From Candidatus Peregrinibacteria bacterium (GTDB lineage Bacteria > Patescibacteriota > Gracilibacteria > Peribacterales > Peribacteraceae): a stretch of DNA of 64,000 bases. The stretch spans positions 35,850 to 99,849 of the forward strand of contig JAUSFD010000025.1 in NCBI GenBank assembly GCA_030649955.1, given 5' to 3'. Below are positions 47,701-57,000 of the stretch, one piece after another. How positions within the stretch are numbered: the first letter of the stretch is position 1; every line of letters begins with the position of its first letter. The notes under the pieces were generated by a model. That model was not told the DNA's origin. It was given only the letters and a program-made list of their open reading frames with translations, and ran no database searches. The position numbers and the translations under genes are program-made.

Positions 47701-48504
47701 CGTGTTTTCCAATGCTTCCGGCACGTGTGCGAACGCGCGTTCCATCTCCTCGAACGGGCGCATAGAGAAGTCCGAGTCGCGCATGGAGAAGCGCCCGGGG
47801 TCCGCGACGTTCGCGTTCTTCTGGATGCAGAGGAGGACATCATGCGCTTCCGCATCCTCCGGCCGACAGTAGTGGCTGTTGCCCGTGGCGACGAGGGGGA
47901 CGCCCAGTTCCTTCGCCCACCGGATGAGCTGCTGATTCACCTCCGCCTGCCCGGAGACATTGGGCAGATCCATGAGCTCGAAGTAGAGGTTGCCCTCCCC
48001 GAACCACGACTGGTACTGCTCCGCGAGCGCCTTGATGCGCTCCCCATCCTCCGTGAGTGCCGCCTGGGGGATGGCGCCGCCGATGGGACCCGTGAGCGCG
48101 ATGAGCCCCTTGCCGTATTGCGCAAGGAGCTCCGCGTCGACGCGGGGCTTGTAGTACATGCCCTCGAGTGCGGAGATCGTCGCGAGCTTGAGGAGGTTTC
48201 CGTACCCCTCCTGCGTCTCCGCGAAGAGAGTTATGGGGTAGCGCTTCGTGTCGATGCCGCTCTCCTTGTCGTGCCGGCTGCGCGCCGCGATGTACGCCTC
48301 CAGTCCGAGGATGGGCTTGAGCCCCTGCTTGTGCGCCTCCTGGTAGAACTCGATCAGGCCGTAGGTGTACCCCTTGTCCGCGAGCCCCACGGCGGTCTGT
48401 CCGAGCTCCTTCGCACGCTGCACAATCTCCGCAGGGATCGGGAGCGCCTCGAGGAGGGAGTAGGTCGAGTGGCAGTGCAGGTGAACGAAGTCCGAGGCCT
48501 TCAT
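44752..48504 (-). CDS. dnaE: DNA polymerase III alpha subunit
   Basis: This is the replicative polymerase. From the ATG at 48504 the protein has 1250 residues. The N-terminal PHP domain begins DFVHLHCHSTYSLLEALP. The polymerase core contains GPGRGSAAGSMVSYCLGIT and the catalytic PDFDIDFADTRRDE at about 395-408. GIGVYQEQILKIAQIFAGFS and GYGFNKSHATGYARLAYETA are also typical. A helix-hairpin-helix and an OB-fold (ITTKKGETMAILTLEDPTGK) follow at about 960-1060. The frame is open 29 codons upstream, but that part is repeat-encoded. dnaN lies elsewhere in the window at 24.7 kb. Confidence 0.97.
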   Translation of the reverse strand: MKASDFVHLHCHSTYSLLEALPIPAEIVQRAKELGQTAVGLADKGYTYGLIEFYQEAHKQGLKPILGLEAYIAARSRHDKESGIDTKRYPITLFAETQEGYGNLLKLATISALEGMYYKPRVDAELLAQYGKGLIALTGPIGGAIPQAALTEDGERIKALAEQYQSWFGEGNLYFELMDLPNVSGQAEVNQQLIRWAKELGVPLVATGNSHYCRPEDAEAHDVLLCIQKNANVADPGRFSMRDSDFSMRPFEEMERAFAHVPEALENTRVIADRTALDFRFGEYQIPRFPVPAGETEDAYLTRLCEEGFLARYPEATKPLRERLEYELSVIRQVGFAGYFLIVADFVNEAKRRAITVGPGRGSAAGSMVSYCLGITTLDPIPHDLLFERFLNPERITMPDFDIDFADTRRDEILDYVRQKYGVDHVVQICTFGTLAARAAVKDVGRAYGVPFLEMNSLAKLIPERPGTKLKDALGMDELKAAYESNETYRKIIDTALKLEGKARHVSVHACGVIITEKPAQHYTALQRAPKDEETVITQYPAKPLEALGLLKVDFLGLMNLTVIQTTLEIIQRLYGETISLTDIPLDDQETFRLLQRGDTTGVFQLESPGMRRYLKQLKPSTFGDITAMVSLYRPGPMEWIPSYIKRKHGQEKVAYIHKDLEPVLQPTYGIGVYQEQILKIAQIFAGFSLGEADILRRAIGKKIRKELTAQREKFIAGAIEKGYAKRLAEQIFDDVIEPFAGYGFNKSHATGYARLAYETAYLKAHYPTEFMAALLSSDAQHTDRVLIEIEECRAMGIAVLPPDINESLRHFTAIPPTEKRKGAKGSIRFGLSAIKGIGDSSVLQLITVREQSSSFATIEDFARRVPTKILNKKFLESLTKAGALDTLGERRMLLENYEQLIAYRKAFGELGSAQSNLFGQMDDSASQSRINFPTTPPATAQEKLKWEKETLGMYVSSHPLAGLKKYIGKKAQLIASLTQKDAGRTITLAGIEEGIKRITTKKGETMAILTLEDPTGKIEVTLFPRTFTQASPLLGLPDTVLVIGGTLDMRAGQLQVRADAVKRASLSTMIARAKEEKFFDEEEALHGFALVERNTDAAGDTIELMDEEGNVIAGETLTVVGKTDGEGDFLGPLGKWIAEGMATQEPLKKLGFTEELAPAPRQVSPAHASAEDRAPSRTDINIHTIPLPAKAPRQLLLDLKRVFETFPGKERVQLKIGEQVIPVPLTVSMSTVLEKRVEETIAMYTASRV

Positions 48505-48510
48505 GGGGCG

Positions 48511-48541
48511 AGAATAACAGAGTAACAGAGTAACAGGGTAT
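48511..48541. repeat. Single-arm short-word repeat upstream of dnaE
   Basis: AGAATAACAGAGTAACAG, then AGTAACAGGG: about three 8-nt words with no inverted partner. It is placed between the dnaE start and the end of the secreted operon. Confidence 0.65.
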
Positions 48542-48597
48542 CCGGAGTTCCAGCACCGGATCGGGCGCGAAATCCAGAGTCCATCCTTCACTCTCCC

Positions 48598-50073
48598 TTA
48601 TCCTTCAAAGAAGTACGTTTTGAGCCCCGTGGGTGCAGCCGTGTCCACAGGCGGGCAGACGGGGGTTTCGATGGTGAGGCCGAGGTTGGCGGCGTCGTTG
48701 CACTTCTTCCACCGCGGGTTCGCGCAGGTATCCGCCTTGAAGGACCCTGTCGTGTAGGGGAAGCAGGCGAGCGAGGGTTCGAGGACGATCTTCAGTATAC
48801 GATCGAGGCGCGCATTACATGGCCGGTAGATGCAGGACCGGCGCAGGTAGTACGCGTAATCTCGCACGAATCCGCGTAGCCCGTCCTCGGGATCTTTGAC
48901 GAGGTTCGCGAGCCGCCGCAGTGATGGGAGCTGCGGGTTACGGTGCCACACATTCAGCGACAAGTACGGGTCCATCGCCGCCGCGAGGAGCCCGCTCTCC
49001 TGCTCGCCCTGACGGCCGCTGAACTGCTCGAGCGCCTCCTGGCTCTCCCCGGTGAAGAAGGCTTCGATGGCACTCGTGTTCGCGGAGGGCTCAACGTAGT
49101 CGGGCAGTGCCCGGTTCTCCCCCTCCGCTTTCTTGAACTGCAGGTAGTGCCGGAGGAGCGGGATCTCGGGCTTGGTGAACGCGAAGGGGCCGCGCAGTTC
49201 GTGTCGGATCGCCCCGTCCTTCCACAGGAGTTCCGGGTCATCGATGCAGCCGTCCGCGTACTGTGGGGAGGGGTGCGTGAGGGGAGTGGGGGTGCTGATG
49301 CCCAGGAGCGCTGGTGCGTCCGCAGCACTGGAGAGGAACACCTGTAGTTCTGCGATGTACTCCTGCAGTCCTCGCTCCGCGGTCTCCAGAGCGTCCTTCT
49401 CCTCCGTCGTCGTGAGGACGAGAGGGGAATCTACCGGGAGGGAGCTCATGAGCGAGGCCATCGCCTCCGGTCCGCAGCCGTAGCCGGTCTTGCTCCAGGG
49501 CAAGTAGTTCGTGTGGAACGGGCACATGTCCGTCCCCCCCTCAAACTCGCAGTCATCGTCGAGTGGATCGCACAGTGCTCCCACCCGATCGAAGAGCCAC
49601 AGGTCCTTCCATTCCTCATCGATGAACTCCGGGTCCGTCCCCCCCAGCACCAGCATCCGGCGGCGCTCGTACAGCCAGCGCACCAGCTGCTGCAGGCGGA
49701 GGATCGTGATGAGCCTCGCGCTCTCCTTCGCGCGGTTGAGGAGGTAGCGCACCTCCTCGATCTTCGCGTCGATGCGTGCGATGTCCACGTGCAGGCAGGC
49801 CGTGTTCTCCGGTAGGTCCGCCGTCTGCATCGTGAGGAGTTCCAAGTCGACGTGCGCGGCGAACGTGGAGGCGATCTGCCGCACCCAGTCGAAGTCGGTG
49901 AAGTAGAGGAAGAAGTCCAGCACGGCGTTCCCCTCGACGGCGTAGTCGATTCCCGCCTGTGCACGGTTGAGCACGGCTGTGATGTACGTCGGAGTGGGGC
50001 TCGGCGCGGCGAGCGCTGCGTGCGGGCTCAGCAACGTGAGGAGGATGCCGGCAGCGAGGAGGGTGCGCTTCAT
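48598..50073 (-). CDS. Secreted protein, fifth gene of the secreted-protein operon
   Basis: The 491-residue protein has a clear signal peptide (MKRTLLAAGILLTLLSPHAALA). The mature part is helix-rich in its first half (ARIDAKIEEVRYLLNRAKES, RLQQLVRWLYERRRMLVLGG). It contains conserved-looking cysteine pairs (CDPLDDDCEFEGGTDMCPF, RSCIYRPCNARLD, then FKADTC). There is no membrane anchor at the C-terminus, which ends GLKTYFFEG. No family is recognised. Its ATG overlaps the stop of the preceding gene (ATGA). It is the only member of the operon, together with the 286-residue one, that lacks the Pro-rich MRT tail. Confidence 0.7.
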   Translation of the reverse strand: MKRTLLAAGILLTLLSPHAALAAPSPTPTYITAVLNRAQAGIDYAVEGNAVLDFFLYFTDFDWVRQIASTFAAHVDLELLTMQTADLPENTACLHVDIARIDAKIEEVRYLLNRAKESARLITILRLQQLVRWLYERRRMLVLGGTDPEFIDEEWKDLWLFDRVGALCDPLDDDCEFEGGTDMCPFHTNYLPWSKTGYGCGPEAMASLMSSLPVDSPLVLTTTEEKDALETAERGLQEYIAELQVFLSSAADAPALLGISTPTPLTHPSPQYADGCIDDPELLWKDGAIRHELRGPFAFTKPEIPLLRHYLQFKKAEGENRALPDYVEPSANTSAIEAFFTGESQEALEQFSGRQGEQESGLLAAAMDPYLSLNVWHRNPQLPSLRRLANLVKDPEDGLRGFVRDYAYYLRRSCIYRPCNARLDRILKIVLEPSLACFPYTTGSFKADTCANPRWKKCNDAANLGLTIETPVCPPVDTAAPTGLKTYFFEG

Positions 50074-52151
50074 AGACCAGTGCCTGGGAGTCCCAAGACG
50101 GGAGTGAGGACGGGATTCGTTACGTCGGAGGGAGCGGAGGGTGGGGGGAACGTATCCACCGGTCGGAGGATGGGGTTCACGAAGTTCACCGTCCGCATGG
50201 TGGGATTGAGAGGTTCGAACGGCCGCATCACCGGGTTCTGTGGATCGAAGGGGCGCATGATCGCCGGGGGCGGCGCGGTTCGCATCGACGAACTCCCGGG
50301 ATTGGGTGGAGGGGTAGTCGTGGGGGAGGAGGGTGTGCAGAGCGCATCGCCGTAGGAAGCGTTGAAGGGGCACATCAGTGTGGGGAACGTCACCCGGGAG
50401 AGTTCCTCGAGGAGTGCTGCAGCGAAGTGGATGCGGTCGTCGATCGGGGGGAGCGAGCGCTCCGCGAAGTCCGCGTAGAGAGTGGTTGCAAAGCGGGAGC
50501 CGAGAGCCTCGCTCAAGCTCTGCATCGCGACGGTGGATGCACGGTAGTTCTCCGCCTGGGTGGAGAGGCTCATCGTCGTGTCGTACACGCTCTCGAGCGG
50601 CTGGTACAGGCGGGAGCGAGCGTCGAAGCCGCATGCCGGGGGTGGCATCGGTGGCAGTGCACTCACCTGGCAGGTCGACATGTCGATGTGCTTGAGGATG
50701 AGGTCCAGCCGGTACGGTGGCAGGTGGATGAGGGAGAAGATCGGCAGGTCCGGCGGCGGCGTCATGAGCCCAGCCAACTGCGGATCCGGGCCGATGCACG
50801 AGTCCCACGGGAAGCTCTGATCCTGCGTCACGTGCGTGGAGCGCCCGGGGAGCAGGCGGTGGTCGCGGAAACTCTCGCGCAGGCACTGGCGCATGAAGCA
50901 GGACTCGTTGCGGATCGTGTTGGTGAACTCCCGCGTGGTATCGAGCGAGCACGCGTCACCCGGGATCTCCGGACACTCGCTCGCCTCCTCGCGCGACTCC
51001 GAGGTGACCGGCGGAATCGGTTCTCCCTCCTCATCCCCCTCTCCATCTTCATCGTCCACATCCCCTTCATCATCTCCCCCCTCATCTGCAGCCGGAGCCT
51101 CGTACCCGCAGAAGACCGTCTCCTTCATGAACGAGAGCGAGCAGTAGCCGTCGGCCTTCGGCAGGGGGGGCGGGTAGATGCCCCCGAGGATGACCCCTCT
51201 GTAGCACTCCTCACTGTTCCCCATTGCCGCCTCCAGTGAACAGTCGAGGGAGGGGAGCACCGGCTCCAGTGGGATTTCCCAGTGGAGACCCGCATCGTCC
51301 TTGGACCTCCACACGATCACGTTGGCCGAGAGAGCGTCGCGGAAGTCCTCCAGCACGCTGGGGCTCAAGCCCGTGCGCAGGAGGGTGTGCACGGTCTCCA
51401 GATGCTGCTCGATCACCGGCCACCGTTTGAAGAGGTACTGGCGCTCCGTGCCCGGTCCGCTCAGGCCGTCGGGGTTCTGCTCGGCACTCTCCTCCTGCAC
51501 GTAGAGGTACCCGAACTGGTAGCGCCACACCGCGGCGATGAACTGCTCCTCGTTGATGATCTCCCCCTCACCATCCTTCAGCCGCAACTTCTCGAGTTCC
51601 TCACCCAGGGCCTTGATCGCTGCTTCGAGCTGCTCCAAGCGGCCAGATTCCTCCGTCGATGCCGCCTCGAACGTCCCATCCCCACCGTGCCAGATCGTGA
51701 GGAGGTTCGTGAAGTACTGCGACCGGCCCGGGTACCCGCTCACGGGGATCGTGTAGCTCGCAGCGATCCTCAGGAGATCGCGCCCCAGGGTGCGCACGTC
51801 CACCTCGCGCTTCGTTGCGCGAGTGAGCCGACCCTCGAAGTCCGTGCACGTCAGGTCGAACCCGAGCGTGCGCCGGTACGGCTTCTCCTCGCAGAGTTTC
51901 GGCGAGTGCTGGAGCGCCAGGTCCACGTCAGCGGGGAGGACGACGAAGGTTTCATCCGATTCGAGATTGGCAGCGAAGTGCCCGACGACGGGCTCCGCCT
52001 TGCCGGAGTACGCTCTATCGATCTGCAGCTCCTGCAGGGTGATCGTGAGCATGTGCTCGTAGAGGGATGGGGGAGGGAGTGAGGCTTCCTCCGCGTGCGC
52101 CCAGTGGAGGGGCAGGAGCAAGGAGCCGAGGAAAATGAGGGCTCTCATCAT
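50070..52151 (-). CDS. Secreted protein with acidic linker and MRT/NPV-repeat tail, fourth gene of operon
   Basis: The 693-residue protein has a signal peptide (MRALIFLGSLLLPLHWAHAE). A helical region follows at about 20-330. A very acidic linker (EGGDDEGDVDDEDGEGDEEG) lies near residue 370, followed by a cysteine-containing domain. IYADF-like residues (TTLYADFAERSLPPIDD) are shared with the third gene. The proline-rich C-terminal tail repeats SSSMRTAPPPAIMRPFDPQN, PVMRPFEPLNPTMRTVNF and NPVLTPVLGLPG. The start at 52151 overlaps the upstream stop (ATGA), and its own stop overlaps the next start. The function is unknown; it is likely exported and surface-associated. Confidence 0.72.
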   Translation of the reverse strand: MMRALIFLGSLLLPLHWAHAEEASLPPPSLYEHMLTITLQELQIDRAYSGKAEPVVGHFAANLESDETFVVLPADVDLALQHSPKLCEEKPYRRTLGFDLTCTDFEGRLTRATKREVDVRTLGRDLLRIAASYTIPVSGYPGRSQYFTNLLTIWHGGDGTFEAASTEESGRLEQLEAAIKALGEELEKLRLKDGEGEIINEEQFIAAVWRYQFGYLYVQEESAEQNPDGLSGPGTERQYLFKRWPVIEQHLETVHTLLRTGLSPSVLEDFRDALSANVIVWRSKDDAGLHWEIPLEPVLPSLDCSLEAAMGNSEECYRGVILGGIYPPPLPKADGYCSLSFMKETVFCGYEAPAADEGGDDEGDVDDEDGEGDEEGEPIPPVTSESREEASECPEIPGDACSLDTTREFTNTIRNESCFMRQCLRESFRDHRLLPGRSTHVTQDQSFPWDSCIGPDPQLAGLMTPPPDLPIFSLIHLPPYRLDLILKHIDMSTCQVSALPPMPPPACGFDARSRLYQPLESVYDTTMSLSTQAENYRASTVAMQSLSEALGSRFATTLYADFAERSLPPIDDRIHFAAALLEELSRVTFPTLMCPFNASYGDALCTPSSPTTTPPPNPGSSSMRTAPPPAIMRPFDPQNPVMRPFEPLNPTMRTVNFVNPILRPVDTFPPPSAPSDVTNPVLTPVLGLPGTGL

Positions 52152-53155
52152 TCTACAGGGGTGAGGACCGGCACATCCTGGGGATCGATGGGCTCTGGTG
52201 TATGCATCTCCACGTTGCTCGTGGTGCGCATCTCGCCCCAGCTGGGCGGCAGGGTTGTCCGGAACTCCGAGGGGTACGACGGGATGGTGTGGAGGATGGT
52301 ATTGGAGGGAGTGGAGAGGCTCGTGGGGTACGGCGTCGCGGGCGCTGGATTCGCAGAGACGTTGCGCAGCGAGCTGCGGACATCCCACACCCGCGGTAGG
52401 CACGCAGTCGCCTCGGTGGCGAGGCCGAGGAGGTTGCGGATATCGAGGGACACCAGCGTGAAGCACCCGAGCACACCCTCGAGCGGACGGAGCCTGTCCA
52501 TGTTCGCGATGAACGCGAGTGTCCGGAAGAGTGCGCGCTTGGAGATCTCTGCCTCCAGGAGGATGCGGTTCACACGCCGGGTTTTCTCCTGCAAGATCGT
52601 ATTCGAATCAATGGAGGCACTGTCGTCGTCGGGGATCAACGCACGCTCCGTGAAGTCCGCGTAGATTTCAGGGATAACATTGGAACCGTACTGCCGCATC
52701 GCACAGGAGTACTCCCGCTGGAACTCACTGAGCACGTCTGCCATCTCCGCTTCGTAGAGATCATCGGCTTGCTCCTCCCAGGCAGGCAGTTTGCGGGCGA
52801 GCGCTTTCAACTCCTCCGTCGCCGGTCGGGTGATGAACGGGGTTGCTTCCCCCAGCGTGTGCCACGGGCACGAGGCGGTGGAGGGGAGGATGAGGTGGGC
52901 GTTGATCACCCCGTTCACGGTGTAGTGGTACGTGTCCGCCCATGAGGGAACAGGAGGGGGCGGGAAGGCGGCTTCCTCGGTATCCTCGTGCGGGAAGAAG
53001 TTCCGCGGGGGGAAGAGCTCCTCGTTGATATCGCAGTCCGTACGCTCCTGCTCTTCTGTCCCCGCCTGCGCGAGGGCGAGGTTCGGCGGTGTCCCCGCCT
53101 CCAGCAGGAGTAGCAGGACGAGGAGGGTGGCCGGTAGGGAGATGCGCTTACTCAT
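52148..53155 (-). CDS. Secreted protein with Pro-rich MRT tail, third gene of operon
   Basis: The 335-residue protein has a signal peptide (LPATLLVLLLLLEAGTPPNLALA). The helical body includes MRQYGSNVIPEIYADFTERA, matching a segment of the fourth gene (TLYADFAERSLPP), so the two proteins are distant paralogues. The C-terminal 60 residues repeat ILHTIPSYPSEF, EMRTTSNVEMHTPEP and DVPVLTPVE, the same style of tail as in the first and fourth genes. Cysteines are few. The function is unknown. Its start lies inside the 3' end of the 286-residue gene (8-bp overlap). Confidence 0.7.
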   Translation of the reverse strand: MSKRISLPATLLVLLLLLEAGTPPNLALAQAGTEEQERTDCDINEELFPPRNFFPHEDTEEAAFPPPPVPSWADTYHYTVNGVINAHLILPSTASCPWHTLGEATPFITRPATEELKALARKLPAWEEQADDLYEAEMADVLSEFQREYSCAMRQYGSNVIPEIYADFTERALIPDDDSASIDSNTILQEKTRRVNRILLEAEISKRALFRTLAFIANMDRLRPLEGVLGCFTLVSLDIRNLLGLATEATACLPRVWDVRSSLRNVSANPAPATPYPTSLSTPSNTILHTIPSYPSEFRTTLPPSWGEMRTTSNVEMHTPEPIDPQDVPVLTPVE

Positions 53156-54008
53156 CGCACTGGGCAGCGAAGCAGGGCAGGCGGTTGAATTGTCCGAAGA
53201 GGGCGATCGCCTCCTGCACTGGACCTAAGAGGATCTTCCGGAAGTCCGTGAAGAAGGAGTCGAGGCTGCTCCCCAGGAGCACGATGGAGCGGTACGCGGC
53301 GTCGTACGAGACGGCAAACTTGAGGAGGTCGTACTCGCGGGCGAGGAGCTGCTGCGCCGATGCACGGCACTGGCCGTAGATCGCCTCTGCATCGCCGAAG
53401 GTGAGCTCATCCTGCACGCACGCGCTCAGGGGTTTCATCACGTATGGCACGCACCCTGGGATCTGCACGGTCAGCGTATCCGGGGGATCCTCCTGCTCGT
53501 GCGCATCCTGGAGGAGCTTGCACGTGCTCTCGAGCTCGCACCGGAAGGCACGGTAACTCTGGGTGAGCATGGGGATGAACTCCCACGTGAGGGCGTGCGG
53601 CGTCTCGAAGATGCCCAGCCACTCGGCATCGCGGTTGGGGTCCGTCTCCGCAGACGCCCGGGAGAGTGGCTGGTTCGCCGTGCGTGCGTCGATCTGCGCA
53701 TCGATGAGCGTCTCGCCGGGAGCGGTACTCGAGACCCAGCTCCCCGGGGGTTGCGCACTCGCTTTCATCCACGCCTCGTACGTGCCCTCCTCGTCCGCGG
53801 AAGGGAGGTGACGCACAGCGCTTGGGAGCTCGTCCTCCGCCTTCCTCTGACCCAGGAGCACGGACCGGTAGAAGCGCCAGCGAGCCGTGAGCGACTGGTT
53901 CGTCTGGTCGATGCACGTGTCCACTTCAGAGACGGGCAGAGGATCTGCAGCGAGTGCAGGGCTCACCGTGCTCAGGAGGATGAGCCAGAGGAGGAGGCGC
54001 GCGATCAT
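53148..54008 (-). CDS. Secreted helical protein, second gene of operon
   Basis: The 286-residue protein has a signal peptide (MIARLLLWLILLSTVSPALA). The mature protein is mostly helical, with paired cysteines (FRCELESTCKLLQDA, GCVPYVMKPLSACVQD, CRASAQQ, and RLPCFAAQC at the end). It begins VDTCIDQTNQSLTARWRFYR. There is no membrane anchor and no proline-rich tail. It overlaps the neighbouring genes on both sides, so its stoichiometry is probably tied to theirs. No family is recognised. Confidence 0.7.
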   Translation of the reverse strand: MIARLLLWLILLSTVSPALAADPLPVSEVDTCIDQTNQSLTARWRFYRSVLLGQRKAEDELPSAVRHLPSADEEGTYEAWMKASAQPPGSWVSSTAPGETLIDAQIDARTANQPLSRASAETDPNRDAEWLGIFETPHALTWEFIPMLTQSYRAFRCELESTCKLLQDAHEQEDPPDTLTVQIPGCVPYVMKPLSACVQDELTFGDAEAIYGQCRASAQQLLAREYDLLKFAVSYDAAYRSIVLLGSSLDSFFTDFRKILLGPVQEAIALFGQFNRLPCFAAQCDE

Positions 54009-57000
54009 GGGATGGTGGGGACAGTGTGCATCGATGCGCTGGAGGGGGTAGATGAGGGGAAGGGGAACGTTCTCATTGTGGGTTGGAGCGGGAACGGCGG
54101 CGTCGTGAGCACCGGATTGATCGGGACGATCGTGCGCAGAGTGGTCGACGACGGAGCGGGCATCTCATCGATGGGGAGGGGAAGGCGCGGACGCCCGAAG
54201 AGGTCGACGACACCAGGCACACGGAAGATCTCGTAGAGCTTCTCCGTCGGCACGATGTACGGGAAGGCATTGAGGACCTCGCCGGCACTCGTGATGGAGG
54301 CTGAACGCACGGCGGAACGAATCGTCTCCAGGAATCCTCGCCACTCCGCGGGCATGTCGATCTGCGGGGGCTGCTGCTCGTACTCTCTGTGGAACAGCTC
54401 CTCCGGGAGGAGGATCTGGCAGGCATGGTCCTCCGGTGGGCACTGCTCTGGACCCTTCACGTAGCCGGCAGGCCGCGGCTCCCCCTGGAATTCCCTATTC
54501 TCCGTGACCATGATCGCGCGGCGCGCCCAGAAGCGCATGAAGGACTCGATCAAGTTCGCCTCTGGGAAGATGCAGGGGAACACCCCCCAGTCTGGGCAGA
54601 TGAGCGTTTGGTTGGGTCTCTTCGCGGCGTCGAAGAACTCCTGGTACGGACGCTGCATGTCCTCAAGGACCGTGAGCGCTTCGTCCAGAGCCTCCGCCGG
54701 CTGCGCGAGGTCGAGGGGGGGCGGAAAGGTGATCGTCGGGGGTTCCTCATCGCTCTCCGTTGGCCCGAACTCCGGGGAAGCAGTGGCAACGTAATCGTGG
54801 ATGCTCGGGATAGGGGGGAAGTCCATGAGGTCCGCGACGCGCGGGTCGAGCGGATCATCGATGGGTGGTGGGGCGGGAAGGTTGATCTCCACCTCCGTCA
54901 CCTTCAGCACGGGCACGGGGATGATCCGCTCCAGGACCAGGCGGCGCAGGAGCGGGACATTGGAGAAATCGAAGACGAGGTTCTTCTCGTCGAGGTCATC
55001 CGGAAGGCAGATGATCGGGAGACCGTCCTCCGAGGACGAAGATGAGGATGATGCTGAGGATGAGGAAGATGTCGTGCACGAGCGCGATCCGCCCGAGAGG
55101 CTGGGCCTCCCCGGCAGGTTGTTCTGCAGGTGGTAGACGGGCGGCGTGAACTCCGCGTTGTAGCACCACGGAAAGTTGAGGTCGTCGTGGAGGTCGACGA
55201 ACGCCTGCTGCACCTCCCGCCACTTCTCTCCCAGGGCGTAGCGCTCCTCGAGGCCGTTGATGTACGAAACGTACGCCTCCTGGCTGTCCTCCATCCACGC
55301 GCCGAGCCACTCGGCGATCCACAGGTCCACCTCCTGCGTGTACTCCTGCCCCTTCTTCAGGAGGTCCGCCTGCACCCGCGCGTGCTCTGCGCGCAGCAGC
55401 CGCACGCCTTCCTTCTGCGCCATGTACCCCTGGAACGTCGCCATGAGCTCCTGCACCGCGACGAGTTCCTCGTTCGCTCCAGCCGGGAACGGCCCCGAGC
55501 CAGCGCTCATGTCGCAACTGATACCTTGGTGCGCATCTTCCTCCGGCGTGCCATTGGTGACGCGCATCTGCTTGATCTGCAGTCCCCAGCGGCGCTCCCA
55601 CCACGCGCACCAGCTCTGGCTCAAGCTCGTGAGCTTCGCGTCCGTCACGGCGGGCGTGAGGACGTTCACATCTTCCTCCTGGAAGTTCACCGCGATACCG
55701 CGCATGTAGCGCGCGAGCATGTCGGGGATCGACTCCCCGGCGTGGATGGTCATGTCGACGGAGAGTGCCTGGAAGTTGTCGAGCTCCACGTCGTCCGTAG
55801 CGATGGGACGCAAGGGGTCCAAGGACATGAACCACGGTGCGGGGAGGAACAGCCGCACCACCGGTGGCGTGAGGATCCTATTCATCTGCGTCTCCATTTC
55901 CTTCCACCACATAGAGAGCACGCGCTTGTCCCCCGCCTCATCGGTGACCGTATCCTCCGTATCGCGCTTGAGCGCGCTCTCCGCCAGCGGGTGCTCGCTG
56001 TCGATCTGCACGGTCGTGAGTACCGCCGCCTTGTCTGGTGGAGGGATGAGTGAGGAGAAGGGGTGTTTGAGTACATCGGGATTGAGGAAGGAGAAAGCGC
56101 CCCCGATGTTCTCGTACCAGGGGTCCTTCAATTGATCGAAGTCACTGTCCCGCGGTTCCTCCGCGAGGTCCGGCAGGTTCGAGCGCTCGCCGTACTCCCC
56201 CTTCCCCATCTGCGTCGTCTTCCTGTTCTCGTAGAAGGCGGAGTCGTTCATGTCGATCACGCACTGCAGATCGGCGGCGACCATCGTCGTGACCTTGGGA
56301 TCCCGCAGACTCAGGTACCCGAAGCACGCGGCCCTGGCGCTCCCGGAGGTGAGCTCGCTACTCGACGGACCCGTCGGTTGGCGGACGGACTGCGCGCGGT
56401 ATGTGCGCATGAAGGACTCGTACGTTGCGTTGTTCTTTGGGGAAGTGCGCTCTGTCGATCGGCATCCACTTACGCCGGAGCTCTCCGCGGGGCAGCGGCA
56501 CTCCAATCCCGGTGTCTTCCCCTCCTTGGTGGTGACACCAGGGACGACGATGCTGTCCTCCCTCCCGCACGCTATGCAGTTAGGGTACTCCGTAGGTTCT
56601 TCGACCCACTTCGCGAGGCAGAGGTCACGAGCCGAGGGATTCACTTGTGGCAGGATCTTCGACATATACGTATCCCCCCACACCCAACCGTACTTCTCCT
56701 TGAGGAGTGGGCCGCTGATGCCAGAGAGGTTCGCATTGCCCGTACGCTCCGCTTCATTACCTGTGCAGTAGTACTTATCGCCTGCGAATTCCAGCCTGAT
56801 TTTGATATCGTTCCCGATGCACGTGTTGCAATCGAAGAATGTCATAGCATTCGATGACGGCAGCTCTTTTGCGCGCTTCTCGTAGTACGCTTTGTCATCC
56901 GTCCGGTACTCGCACTTCTCCTTCTTCACGTACTTGCAGTTTGCGGAGCACGTCGCACCGTCACCGTATGCCTTCGCTCCCGGGATGGGTGTGGAGGACG

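Noticed and set aside
46789..48525. 578-codon open frame on the plus strand
   Set aside because: It is antisense to dnaE, whose motifs and length are perfect. Long antisense frames are expected in this G+C-rich coding sequence, and the translation is Arg/Leu/Val-rich without any motif.
55130..56053. 307-codon plus-strand frame
   Set aside because: It is antisense to the 1570-residue secreted protein gene, which has a signal peptide and coupled neighbours.
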